Shown: piece by piece, positions 22,490 to 30,042 of the stretch
How positions within the stretch are numbered: the first letter of the stretch is position 1
Layout: every line of letters starts with the position of its first letter
Source: Oscillospiraceae bacterium
Lineage (GTDB): Bacteria > Bacillota > Clostridia > Oscillospirales > UBA929
Assembly: GCA_009784085.1 (NCBI GenBank)
Contig: WRCJ01000003.1
Location: 1-38,947, forward strand
Direction: 5' to 3'
DNA: 38,947 nt
The notes under the pieces: model-generated
Told to the model about the DNA's origin: nothing
The model's database searches: none
What the model saw: the letters and a program-made list of their open reading frames with translations, nothing else
Made by a program: the position numbers and the translations under genes

Positions 22490-22636
22490 TTAATTTTCGC
22501 ACAGCAAACTTCATGCGGGTTCCCTGCGCCACGATGTAGGTGAAGGCTGGTCCCATGAAACTACCCGCCCATGAGGTTGAGGCATGGACAGATGGATATG
22601 CGCAAAGCCGGGGGGGAGCCCCCCGGCTTTGCTTTT
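22490..22636 (+). ncRNA. Candidate structured small RNA with terminator
   Basis: An orphan terminator points right here although no plus-strand gene lies upstream. Before it, CATGCGGGT (22512-22520) can pair with ACCCGCCCATG (22563-22573, two-base bulge), and CCATG (22569-22573) pairs alternatively with CATGG (22583-22587). No long open frame fits on either strand. No known RNA family was recognised. The 5' end is a guess. Confidence 0.3.
22602..22636 (+). terminator. Strong intrinsic terminator, plus strand
   Basis: A perfect 14-base stem (22602-22615 with 22619-22632), three-base loop and TTTT directly after. The T run is on the plus strand only; on the minus strand, where glgP ends 36 bases upstream, the stem is not followed by T residues. 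Confidence 0.75.
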
Positions 22637-22646
22637 ACCTTTATTT

Positions 22647-22688
22647 CTATTTTGTCCCTACGCCCTGCTATTTTGTCCCTACGCCCCA
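22647..22688. repeat. 21-bp tandem duplication spanning the glgP stop
   Basis: Units 22647-22667 and 22668-22688 share their first 19 bases. The right unit encodes Gly-Val-Gly-Thr-Lys-stop of glgP; the left repeats it in frame, so the stop is followed by Gln-Gly-Val-Gly-Thr-Lys and a second TAG. Confidence 0.95.
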
Positions 22689-25079
22689 GATGTATTTGGC
22701 GTATTGGGCGATGCTGCGATCTGCCGCGAACTGCCCGGCGGCGGCGATGTTTTTCAGCGACATGCGGTTCCACAAGTCCGGGTTTTTGTACACCGCAAAG
22801 GCCCGGCGCCGCGCCGCGCAATAGCTGTCAAAGTCGGCGAGCAGGAAGTAGGTGTCCCGCAGTAGCAGGGAGGAGGAGATGTCGCCATACGACACGCCGT
22901 CGGAAAACCCGCAGGCGATGCGGTCAACCACCCGCTTGAGGTCTGGGGAGTGGTTGTAATACTGCATGGGCTCGTAGCCTCCGCTGTGCAAGCGGGAGAC
23001 CTCGTCGGCGCGTAAGCCGAACAGGAAGAAATTGTCCGGGCCCACCAGTTCCTCGATCTCCACGTTGGCGCCGTCCAGCGTCCCCATGGTCAACGCCCCG
23101 TTGAGCATTAGCTTCATGTTGCTCGTGCCGGAAGCCTCTTTGCCGGCGGTGGAGATCTGCTCGGACAGCTCAGACGCAGGGATGAGCATTTCGGCGAGGG
23201 AAACCCGGTAGTTTTCCAGGAAAACCACCTTGATGCGGCCTTTGACATCCTCGTCGTTGTTGATTTGCTCCGCCAAGCTCCAGATCAGCTGGATGATGCG
23301 CTTGGCCATGAGATAGCCGGATGCCGATTTCGCGCCGAACAGGAACGTGACGGGCGTCATGTCCAAGTTGGGGTTGTCGCGCAGATCGTTGTAGAGCTTC
23401 ACGATGTGCATGACGTTGAGCAATTGCCGCTTGTACTCATGCATGCGCTTGATCTGCACGTCGAGGAGCGAGTTGGGATCGATCAAGATGCCGCTGCTCT
23501 TCTGGATGAAGGCGGCTAGTTTTTCCTTGTTGCGGCGTTTGATGAGGGCCAGCTTGTCCAAGACATCGCGGTCCCCCATGTACCGCTCCAGCTTGAGCAG
23601 ATCGTAAGGCCGCGTCAGGCAGTCGTCGCCGCATAGCTCCCGCACAAGCTCATACAGGCCGGGGTTGATCTGCGCCAGCCATCTCCGGTGGTCGATGCCG
23701 TTGGTGATATTGAAGAACTTTTGCGGCGCGCGGCTGTAGGCATCGGAAAAGACATACGTACGCAGGATGTGGGTGTGCAGTTCAGACACGCCGTTGATGG
23801 CAAAACACGCGCATAAGCACAGGTTGGCCATGCGCAGTTCGCCGTCCCAAATGATGGCGCTGTTTTCCTGCTGTTCGTTGTCGTAGTGATAGACATCCCG
23901 CAATTCTCTCTGGAAGCGGTCGTTGATTTCGCGCAAGATAAGCCAAATACGGGGCAGTAGCATCTCGATGAGGGGTTGCGGCCAGCATTCCAACGCCTCC
24001 GCCATGACCGTGTGGTTGGTGTAGGCTACCGTATGCGTAACAATGTACCACGCCTCGTCCCAGTCCATGCCCTCCTCGTCGAGGAGGATGCGCATAAGCT
24101 CCGGGATGGCCAGCGTGGGGTGCGTGTCGTTGATCTGGATGACATGCCGCAAGTGGAAATCGCGCAACGTCCCATGCCGGCTACGGTGGACGCGGACGAT
24201 AGATTGTATTGTCGCCGACACCAAAAAGTATTGTTGCCGCAGGCGCAGCAACTTGCCCTCGAAGTGGTTGTCCTCCGGATACAGCACCTTGGATATGACT
24301 TCGGCCATCGCGTTTTGCTCTACCGCACGCAGGTACTCCCCCCGGGAAAAGAGAGACATGTCAAACTGCACGGGGGACTTAGAGTCCCACAGCCGCAAGG
24401 TATTGACATGCTGTGTGTCGTAGCCGGAAATGACCATGTCCATGGGGACGGCCAGCACGGAGGTAAAGCCCTGGTAATACGGCTGTGCGCGGCCATCCTC
24501 CCAGCGCATCTCGACATGCCCGCCGAACTTCACCTCCACGGTTTCGTCCATGCGGGGCAGTAGCCAGACATCGCCGGTCTCCATCCACGGGTCGGGCAGT
24601 TCCACCTGCTGGCCCTCCACAATCTTTTGCCGAAAGATGCCATAGTGGTAGCAGATGGAGTATCCGGTCGCCGGGATATCCAATGTGGTCATGGAGTCCA
24701 GGTAGCAGGCCGCCAAACGGCCCAAGCCGCCGTTTCCCAGGCCGGCGTCGGCTTCGGCCTCGAAGATATCGTCCGGGTCCACTTCCAGGTAGCGCAAGGC
24801 GGATATGATATCGTCCAGCATCTCCAAGTTGTAGGCGTTTTTCCGAAGGGATTGGCCCAGCAGGAATTCGAGGGAAAGATAATGCACCTGCCGTTTGTCG
24901 CTTTTTTTCCTTTCCTCGGTCCCCACGGCCAAGCCAGCCGACATGCGATCCCGCACCAGCATGGCGCAAGCTTTGAAGAGTTGTTCTGTTGAGGCTTCGG
25001 GTATTTCCCTGCCAAATTGATGTCGTACCTTATCGGCAATTACATTGGCCAAGTCTATTTGTGTACCTGAATAAGCCAT
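22668..25079 (-). CDS. glgP: Glycogen/alpha-glucan phosphorylase
   Basis: 803 residues, normal for a GT35 phosphorylase. The N-terminal part has LSLEFLLGQSLRKNAYNL and the GLGNGGLGRLAACYLDS signature, and the C-terminal part has EASGTSNMKLMLNGALTMGTLDGANVEI with the PLP-binding Lys656. It cleaves alpha-1,4 bonds at chain ends with phosphate to give glucose 1-phosphate. GAGGAG lies about six bases before the ATG, 20 bases after the glgA stop, so it is the last gene of the glycogen operon. The C-terminal codons and stop are tandemly duplicated. Confidence 0.97.
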   Translation of the reverse strand: MAYSGTQIDLANVIADKVRHQFGREIPEASTEQLFKACAMLVRDRMSAGLAVGTEERKKSDKRQVHYLSLEFLLGQSLRKNAYNLEMLDDIISALRYLEVDPDDIFEAEADAGLGNGGLGRLAACYLDSMTTLDIPATGYSICYHYGIFRQKIVEGQQVELPDPWMETGDVWLLPRMDETVEVKFGGHVEMRWEDGRAQPYYQGFTSVLAVPMDMVISGYDTQHVNTLRLWDSKSPVQFDMSLFSRGEYLRAVEQNAMAEVISKVLYPEDNHFEGKLLRLRQQYFLVSATIQSIVRVHRSRHGTLRDFHLRHVIQINDTHPTLAIPELMRILLDEEGMDWDEAWYIVTHTVAYTNHTVMAEALECWPQPLIEMLLPRIWLILREINDRFQRELRDVYHYDNEQQENSAIIWDGELRMANLCLCACFAINGVSELHTHILRTYVFSDAYSRAPQKFFNITNGIDHRRWLAQINPGLYELVRELCGDDCLTRPYDLLKLERYMGDRDVLDKLALIKRRNKEKLAAFIQKSSGILIDPNSLLDVQIKRMHEYKRQLLNVMHIVKLYNDLRDNPNLDMTPVTFLFGAKSASGYLMAKRIIQLIWSLAEQINNDEDVKGRIKVVFLENYRVSLAEMLIPASELSEQISTAGKEASGTSNMKLMLNGALTMGTLDGANVEIEELVGPDNFFLFGLRADEVSRLHSGGYEPMQYYNHSPDLKRVVDRIACGFSDGVSYGDISSSLLLRDTYFLLADFDSYCAARRRAFAVYKNPDLWNRMSLKNIAAAGQFAADRSIAQYAKYIWGVGTK

Positions 25080-25099
25080 GTGATCTCCTCATTTTGGTA

Positions 25100-26539
25100 T
25101 TATCTTTTTCCCGTCAATTGGCGGTACAGCGCCATATATTTGGCGGCTGGCTCCGTCCAATCGAAGGACAGGGACATAATGCGTTTTTGTATGGTCAACC
25201 ATGTTTCGCGGTCGTTGTAGGTGGAAATGGCTTGTTGCAAGGTCTGCACCATGTCGCTCGCGTTGTAGTTGGCAAAGGTGAAGCCGGCGCCCTCGCCGGT
25301 TTCGGTGTTGTAGGCCGCCACCGTGTCCCGCAGGCCGCCGGTCTCGCGCACGACAGGTACCACGCCATAGCGCAGGGCCATCATCTGCGACAAACCGCAA
25401 GGCTCCGCCTGGGAGGGCATCAGAAAGATATCGGCGCCGCCGAAGATCTTCATGGCCAGCCCGAAATTGATCATGATATTGGCCGACAGGCGGCCGGAAA
25501 AATTGTTCTGCGCGTTGGCGAACAACTGCTCGAAATGCCAGTCGCCCCGGCCCAGCACGACAAATTGTATCGGCATTTCCATGATACTATCCAGCGACGC
25601 GGCCACCAGATCCAGCCCCTTGTGTTCGACCAGGCGGCTGACCATGGCGACGATGGGGATGCTCTCGTCCTGGTTCAACCCCAATATCTGTTGCAAGTCC
25701 AGTTTGTTGTACACCTTGTCCACGACGGTTTCCGGCGAATAACAATGCGCCAGGTTCGGGTCCGTTTGCGGATCGTACAGCTTGGTGTCGATGCCGTTGA
25801 GGATGCCGGTCAGCTTGTCGCTGTTGTTCTTGATAACCTGCTCCAAGCCGTGGGCATAGAAGGGGAACTGCAGTTCGTCGGCGTAGGAGGGGCTGACCGT
25901 GGTCACCCAGTCGGCGCACTCGATGGCGCCCTTGAGCAGTGAGATCCCTGTCCCGTAGCGCAACGTCCCGTCGTCCACCAGCGAGGCGGGCAGTGCGAAA
26001 AGCTCGTCGGCCAGTTCGGCGCCGAAACGGCCCTGGTACTCGATGTTGTGGATGGTAAGTACGGTCTTTATGCTGTCGTAGAGGGGATCCCCGGCCCGGG
26101 CGCGGCGGATGTAAATCGGGATGAGGGATGTTTGCCAATCGTTGACATGCACCACGTCGGGCGTCCAGTCCAGCTGGGGCAGTAGGTCGGTGACAGCCTT
26201 GCAGAAGAAGGCGAAGCGTTCGCCGTCGTCGTAGTGGCCGTAGATTTCGCTACGCTTAAAGTAGTACTCGTTGTCGATAAAATAATAGACAACGCCGTCC
26301 TTCTTCATCTCGAACAGCCCGCAGTACAGGTTGCGCCAAGCTAAGCTGATGTAAATGTATTTCACGAACTTCATTTTGGCGCGCCAGGATGGGTTGATGC
26401 TCCCGTACAAGGGCATGACCAAACGGATCGACACCCCCCGTCTGGCCGCCAGCGTCTTGGGCAACGCGGCCAACACATCGGCTAGCCCCCCCGTCTTCGC
26501 AAAGGGCGCGCACTCACTTGTGGCGTAGAGAACCTTCAT
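25100..26539 (-). CDS. glgA: Glycogen synthase (ADP-glucose)
   Basis: 479 residues from the ATG at 26539, with GGAGG ten bases upstream. GT5 features: KTGGLADV with Lys15 for ADP-glucose binding, HVNDWQTSLIP, the C-terminal PSQAEPCGLSQMMALRYG with the catalytic Glu, and RETGGLRDTV. It transfers glucose from ADP-glucose to growing alpha-1,4 chains. It lies between the zinc-ribbon membrane protein gene and glgP in the same direction. Confidence 0.97.
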   Translation of the reverse strand: MKVLYATSECAPFAKTGGLADVLAALPKTLAARRGVSIRLVMPLYGSINPSWRAKMKFVKYIYISLAWRNLYCGLFEMKKDGVVYYFIDNEYYFKRSEIYGHYDDGERFAFFCKAVTDLLPQLDWTPDVVHVNDWQTSLIPIYIRRARAGDPLYDSIKTVLTIHNIEYQGRFGAELADELFALPASLVDDGTLRYGTGISLLKGAIECADWVTTVSPSYADELQFPFYAHGLEQVIKNNSDKLTGILNGIDTKLYDPQTDPNLAHCYSPETVVDKVYNKLDLQQILGLNQDESIPIVAMVSRLVEHKGLDLVAASLDSIMEMPIQFVVLGRGDWHFEQLFANAQNNFSGRLSANIMINFGLAMKIFGGADIFLMPSQAEPCGLSQMMALRYGVVPVVRETGGLRDTVAAYNTETGEGAGFTFANYNASDMVQTLQQAISTYNDRETWLTIQKRIMSLSFDWTEPAAKYMALYRQLTGKR

Positions 26540-26617
26540 CTTCGTAAATCCTCCCATTGTGGGCGCCCTTATGTGTGATGTCGGGGCGCGTTTGTTATCT
26601 AGTTATTGATACATGAA

Positions 26618-27613
26618 CTATCGCGTGTTTTTTGCGTGGGCGAAGGGGAACGCCAAGGTGTAACATAAATATCCAAGTGTGCATGCGATGTAGTAGACGA
26701 GAAAGATTTCATATCTGAAATCGACAGCAAAGCCGCTCACTATGGAAAGAATATTCATGAAGAAAATACCTGCGGATACGGCAAAGGTAATCCCCCCCAC
26801 CAGGAAAAAGGCGCGCATACCGCCCCTTGTCCTGGCAAACAACGCGATCCCGCCAACAAACAGACAGGAGAGGTACAAAACGGTCAGCGAATAATCCAGG
26901 ATGTATTGCATTTTGGGGTCATAGGAAAATAGCCGTATTATACTATAAGACGAACTCTGCAGGCTCATAGCCGCGGCAGTGATTGTCATGATGACGCGCA
27001 CAAAGCCCCGCCTTCGGGCGGCGAACAGATATAGCCCAAAAATCAAGAAAACATATAACAACGGGCTAACGCTCGTAAAGGTGAGAAGCCACCTACCGGT
27101 CCAATGGAACGCGAAACTGAGCAAATTGATGAGACTGTATATGGTAGCGAGGCCACTGCCAATCGCGCACGGGATATGCGAAAAGTCATGCCGCGTGGCG
27201 AGGGCGCCCGAGGGCGACATAGGCGGCATGGGCATGACTGGCGGCGGCATGGGCGGCATAGGTGCCGGTGGCGATACAGGCGACATGGGTGGCCTGGGTG
27301 GCATGGCCGATGAGGCCATGGGTGGCCCGGGCGGCGGTGGCGATGGCCTGGGCGGCGGCGCGGCCACCGCTCCCGAAGGGGGCATGTATGGTTGCGGGCG
27401 GGGCGCCACCCGCGAAGGCGGCTGGGCCGGCTGGACGGGCGCAACCGGCGTACCCGGCGTACCCGGCTGGACCGGCGTGGCTGGTCTGGCAACCGGCTGG
27501 ACCGGCGTACCCGGCGCACCCGGCGAGGCTTGCGTCCCGTCCTTCCGCGCCCCGCAATGGGGACAAAAACCAGCCGTTTCATTCATCGTTCGACCACAGT
27601 TGATGCAAAACAT
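26618..27613 (-). CDS. Zinc-ribbon, proline-rich membrane protein
   Basis: 331 residues, GGAGG nine bases before the ATG. A zinc ribbon (Cys3, Cys6, Cys17, Cys20; CINCG and CPHCG) is followed by about 110 residues of Pro/Gly/Ala/Met-rich low-complexity sequence with short repeats (TPVQPGTPGTPVAPVQPAQP), then a hydrophobic C-terminal half with about five membrane segments. Function unknown. It sits within the glycogen operon between glgD and glgA, with gaps of about 80 bases on both sides, which hints at a role linked to glycogen metabolism or simple co-transcription. Confidence 0.75.
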   Translation of the reverse strand: MFCINCGRTMNETAGFCPHCGARKDGTQASPGAPGTPVQPVARPATPVQPGTPGTPVAPVQPAQPPSRVAPRPQPYMPPSGAVAAPPPRPSPPPPGPPMASSAMPPRPPMSPVSPPAPMPPMPPPVMPMPPMSPSGALATRHDFSHIPCAIGSGLATIYSLINLLSFAFHWTGRWLLTFTSVSPLLYVFLIFGLYLFAARRRGFVRVIMTITAAAMSLQSSSYSIIRLFSYDPKMQYILDYSLTVLYLSCLFVGGIALFARTRGGMRAFFLVGGITFAVSAGIFFMNILSIVSGFAVDFRYEIFLVYYIACTLGYLCYTLAFPFAHAKNTR

Positions 27614-27693
27614 GGGCGTTCTCCTCCTCGCAAAATCAGAAAATCAGCTGTTCAGCTATTTAAATTCATCATTTACATCACATCAAATTCACA

Positions 27694-28818
27694 TCACACG
27701 ATACTGCCCTTCCCGATGGCTATCGGATACGTGGCATGCCCCATCAACATGCGGCCGGGGCCGATGACGACCTCTTTGTCGGTGATGGCGTACCCCAGGA
27801 TGGCGCCTGCCGAGACCTTCGTGTCCTGCATCAGGATGCTGTTGTGGACACGGGCGCCGGATTCGATGCGCACGCCCCGGAAGATGACGCTGTTTTCCAC
27901 ATCGCCCTCGATAAAGCAACCGTCGGCCACCAAGCAGTTGCTGACCCTGGCGGCGGGCGCGTAGTACGTGGACGTGTCGTCGCGCACCTTGGTTTTGACG
28001 GGCCGGTCCTTCAAAAACAGGGAGGCGCGCACCTCCGCCCGCAACATACTCATATTGTGCTCAAAATAGGAAGCCACCGTGGACATGCGCGCGGCAAAGC
28101 CGTTGAAAACGTAGCCGGACACCTTCAGCGTCCCCAACATGCCCTGGAGGACATCGCGCTCGAAGTCGTACAGGTTGTGGGCGGCGCAATGGGCCACCAG
28201 CGTCTCGAGTAGCTTTTTGGAAAGGATATACACCCCCAACGATTCCGTCGTATCGAGCATGTCCCTGCCGCGGGCAATGTCGGTGACGATATCATCGTCG
28301 TCCATCTGCAAGAAGCAGGCGCATTCGGCCTGGCCCAGCCGACGGGGGGTACACAACGCGGTGATGTCGGCGCCGTTGGCGATGTGATGCCGAAGGGCGT
28401 CCTCCAGCGGGAGGTTGGCCACCAGGCAACCCTCGGCGAGCACCACGTACTCCTGGCGGATATGGGACAGGTAGGAGGTGATGTCGAACAGGGCGGCCAT
28501 GCTACCCAAGAACACGCCCTCGTAAGGGCCCTTGCCCGCGAAGCTAAAGGGAGGCAAGAGGCGCAGACCGCCCCGCTTGCGGGACAGATCCCAGTCCTTG
28601 CCCGAACCCAGGTGATCGAGCAGGGATTGGTAGTTTTCGCGCATGATCACCCCCACGTCGGTGATCCCGGCGCCCACCATATTGGAGAGCATAAAGTCGA
28701 TGACCCGGTAGCGCCCGCCAAAGGGCAAAGACGAAACGGATCTGTGTTCCGTCAGCTCCTTGAGGCGCGTGCCGCCGCCGCCGGCATAGGCGAAAATGAG
28801 TCCATGCATATCCTTCAT
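27694..28818 (-). CDS. glgD: Glucose-1-phosphate adenylyltransferase subunit GlgD
   Basis: 374 residues from the ATG at 28818 (GGGGGG eight bases upstream; a GTG lies six bases earlier). The N-terminal nucleotidyltransferase fold starts GLIFAYAGGGGTRLKELTEHRSVSSLPFGGRYRVIDF and the C-terminal part is a left-handed beta-helix. GlgD proteins lack part of the catalytic site and act as partners that raise the activity of GlgC. It begins 16 bases after the glgC stop. The sequence just after the stop repeats TGATGTGA motifs. Confidence 0.93.
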   Translation of the reverse strand: MKDMHGLIFAYAGGGGTRLKELTEHRSVSSLPFGGRYRVIDFMLSNMVGAGITDVGVIMRENYQSLLDHLGSGKDWDLSRKRGGLRLLPPFSFAGKGPYEGVFLGSMAALFDITSYLSHIRQEYVVLAEGCLVANLPLEDALRHHIANGADITALCTPRRLGQAECACFLQMDDDDIVTDIARGRDMLDTTESLGVYILSKKLLETLVAHCAAHNLYDFERDVLQGMLGTLKVSGYVFNGFAARMSTVASYFEHNMSMLRAEVRASLFLKDRPVKTKVRDDTSTYYAPAARVSNCLVADGCFIEGDVENSVIFRGVRIESGARVHNSILMQDTKVSAGAILGYAITDKEVVIGPGRMLMGHATYPIAIGKGSIV

Positions 28819-28833
28819 CGTCACAGCCCCCCG

Positions 28834-30042
28834 TTAGCGAATATCGCAGCGAGCCATGGCCCGCGGCCCCAGTACGACGCCCGGCCCGATGGTCACCGAA
28901 GACGCCACAATAGCCAGCCCCCACTCTTCGGGCGGCACGCCGCTGGGATCGCCGCCGATCTTGGCGCCGCGCTCGATGACGGCGTCCTCGGCGACAATGG
29001 CGTACTCCACCACGGCATCTTCCTCAATAATGGCGCCCGGCATCACGATGGAATACTTCACCCGCGCCCCCGGCGCCACCTTGACATCCGTGAACAGGAC
29101 GGAATTCTCCACCGAACCATACACCTCGCAACCCTCGCTGACCACCGCGTGGGAAATCTGGGCTTCGGCGCCCACAAAATGCGGCGGCGCCGAGTTGGGC
29201 CGGGAGTATATCCGCCAAGTGGGATCGAAGATGTTCAGATCGCTTATGTCGCCTCCCGAGGCCAGCAGATCCATGTTCGCCTCCCACAGGCTGTCGATGG
29301 TGCCGACATCTTTCCAATAGCCTTTGAAGCGATAGGCATAGAGGGATTCGCCGGCGGCAAGCATGGCCGGGATGATGTCGGCGCCGAAATCATTCGATGA
29401 GTTCGGGTTCTGGTCGTCGTCCAGCAGGTAGGATTTCAGCTTTTTCCAGTTGAATACGTATACGCCCATGGAGGCCAGGTTGCTTTTCGGCTCGCGCGGC
29501 TTCTCCTCGAAGCCCACGATGCATCCGTCGGTTCTGGTGCTTAGAATGCCAAAACGAGACGCATCGTCGGGCGGCACCTCGATGACGGCGATGGTGCAGT
29601 CCGCGGCGTTGCTTTTATGATAGTTTATCATCTTGGCGTAGTTCATTTTGTAGATGTGGTCGCCGGACAGAACCAGCACCAAGTCGGGATCGTAGGTCTC
29701 GATGAATTCGATGTTCTGGAAGACGGCGTTGGCCGTCCCTTTGTACCATTCCCCGCCCTGCTTTTTCACGAAAGGCGGCAACACCCGCGCGCCGCCCTCC
29801 AGCCGGTCGAGATCCCAAGGCAGGCCGGATCCGATATAGGCGTTGAGCTCGTGGGGTTGGTATTGGGTCAGGATGCCCACCGTGTCGATCTTTGAATTGG
29901 CGCAGTTGGACAGGGGGAAGTCGATGATGCGGTACTTGCCCCCATACGGGACAGCCGGCTTTGCGACATTGGCGGTCAGCACATACAGCCGGCTACCCTG
30001 CCCGCCGGCCAGCAACATCGCCACGCATTCTTTCTTTCTCAC
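28834..30042 (-). CDS. glgC: Glucose-1-phosphate adenylyltransferase GlgC
   Basis: 402 residues from a GTG at 30042, which overlaps the glgB stop by four bases (GTGA) and has GGGGAG eight bases upstream. The catalytic motif AMLLAGGQGSRLYVLT (about 8-23), KPAVPYGGKYRIIDF, LSGDHIYKMNY and VGFEEKP are conserved. It makes ADP-glucose from ATP and glucose 1-phosphate, the committed step of glycogen synthesis, and is usually allosterically controlled. It pairs with GlgD encoded next. Confidence 0.97.
   Translation of the reverse strand: MRKKECVAMLLAGGQGSRLYVLTANVAKPAVPYGGKYRIIDFPLSNCANSKIDTVGILTQYQPHELNAYIGSGLPWDLDRLEGGARVLPPFVKKQGGEWYKGTANAVFQNIEFIETYDPDLVLVLSGDHIYKMNYAKMINYHKSNAADCTIAVIEVPPDDASRFGILSTRTDGCIVGFEEKPREPKSNLASMGVYVFNWKKLKSYLLDDDQNPNSSNDFGADIIPAMLAAGESLYAYRFKGYWKDVGTIDSLWEANMDLLASGGDISDLNIFDPTWRIYSRPNSAPPHFVGAEAQISHAVVSEGCEVYGSVENSVLFTDVKVAPGARVKYSIVMPGAIIEEDAVVEYAIVAEDAVIERGAKIGGDPSGVPPEEWGLAIVASSVTIGPGVVLGPRAMARCDIR

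Noticed and set aside
22420..22500. Clear sigma-A promoter for the sigma-factor gene.
   Set aside because: A TTGAAC with a poor -10 can be picked, but the AT-rich sequence gives several equal choices, so it is only mentioned in the gene entry.
22503..22560. A short minus-strand peptide frame (about 22-25 residues) in the gap before glgP's end.
   Set aside because: It has no ribosome site and no similarity that I can recognise; the RNA-structure reading explains the region at least as well.
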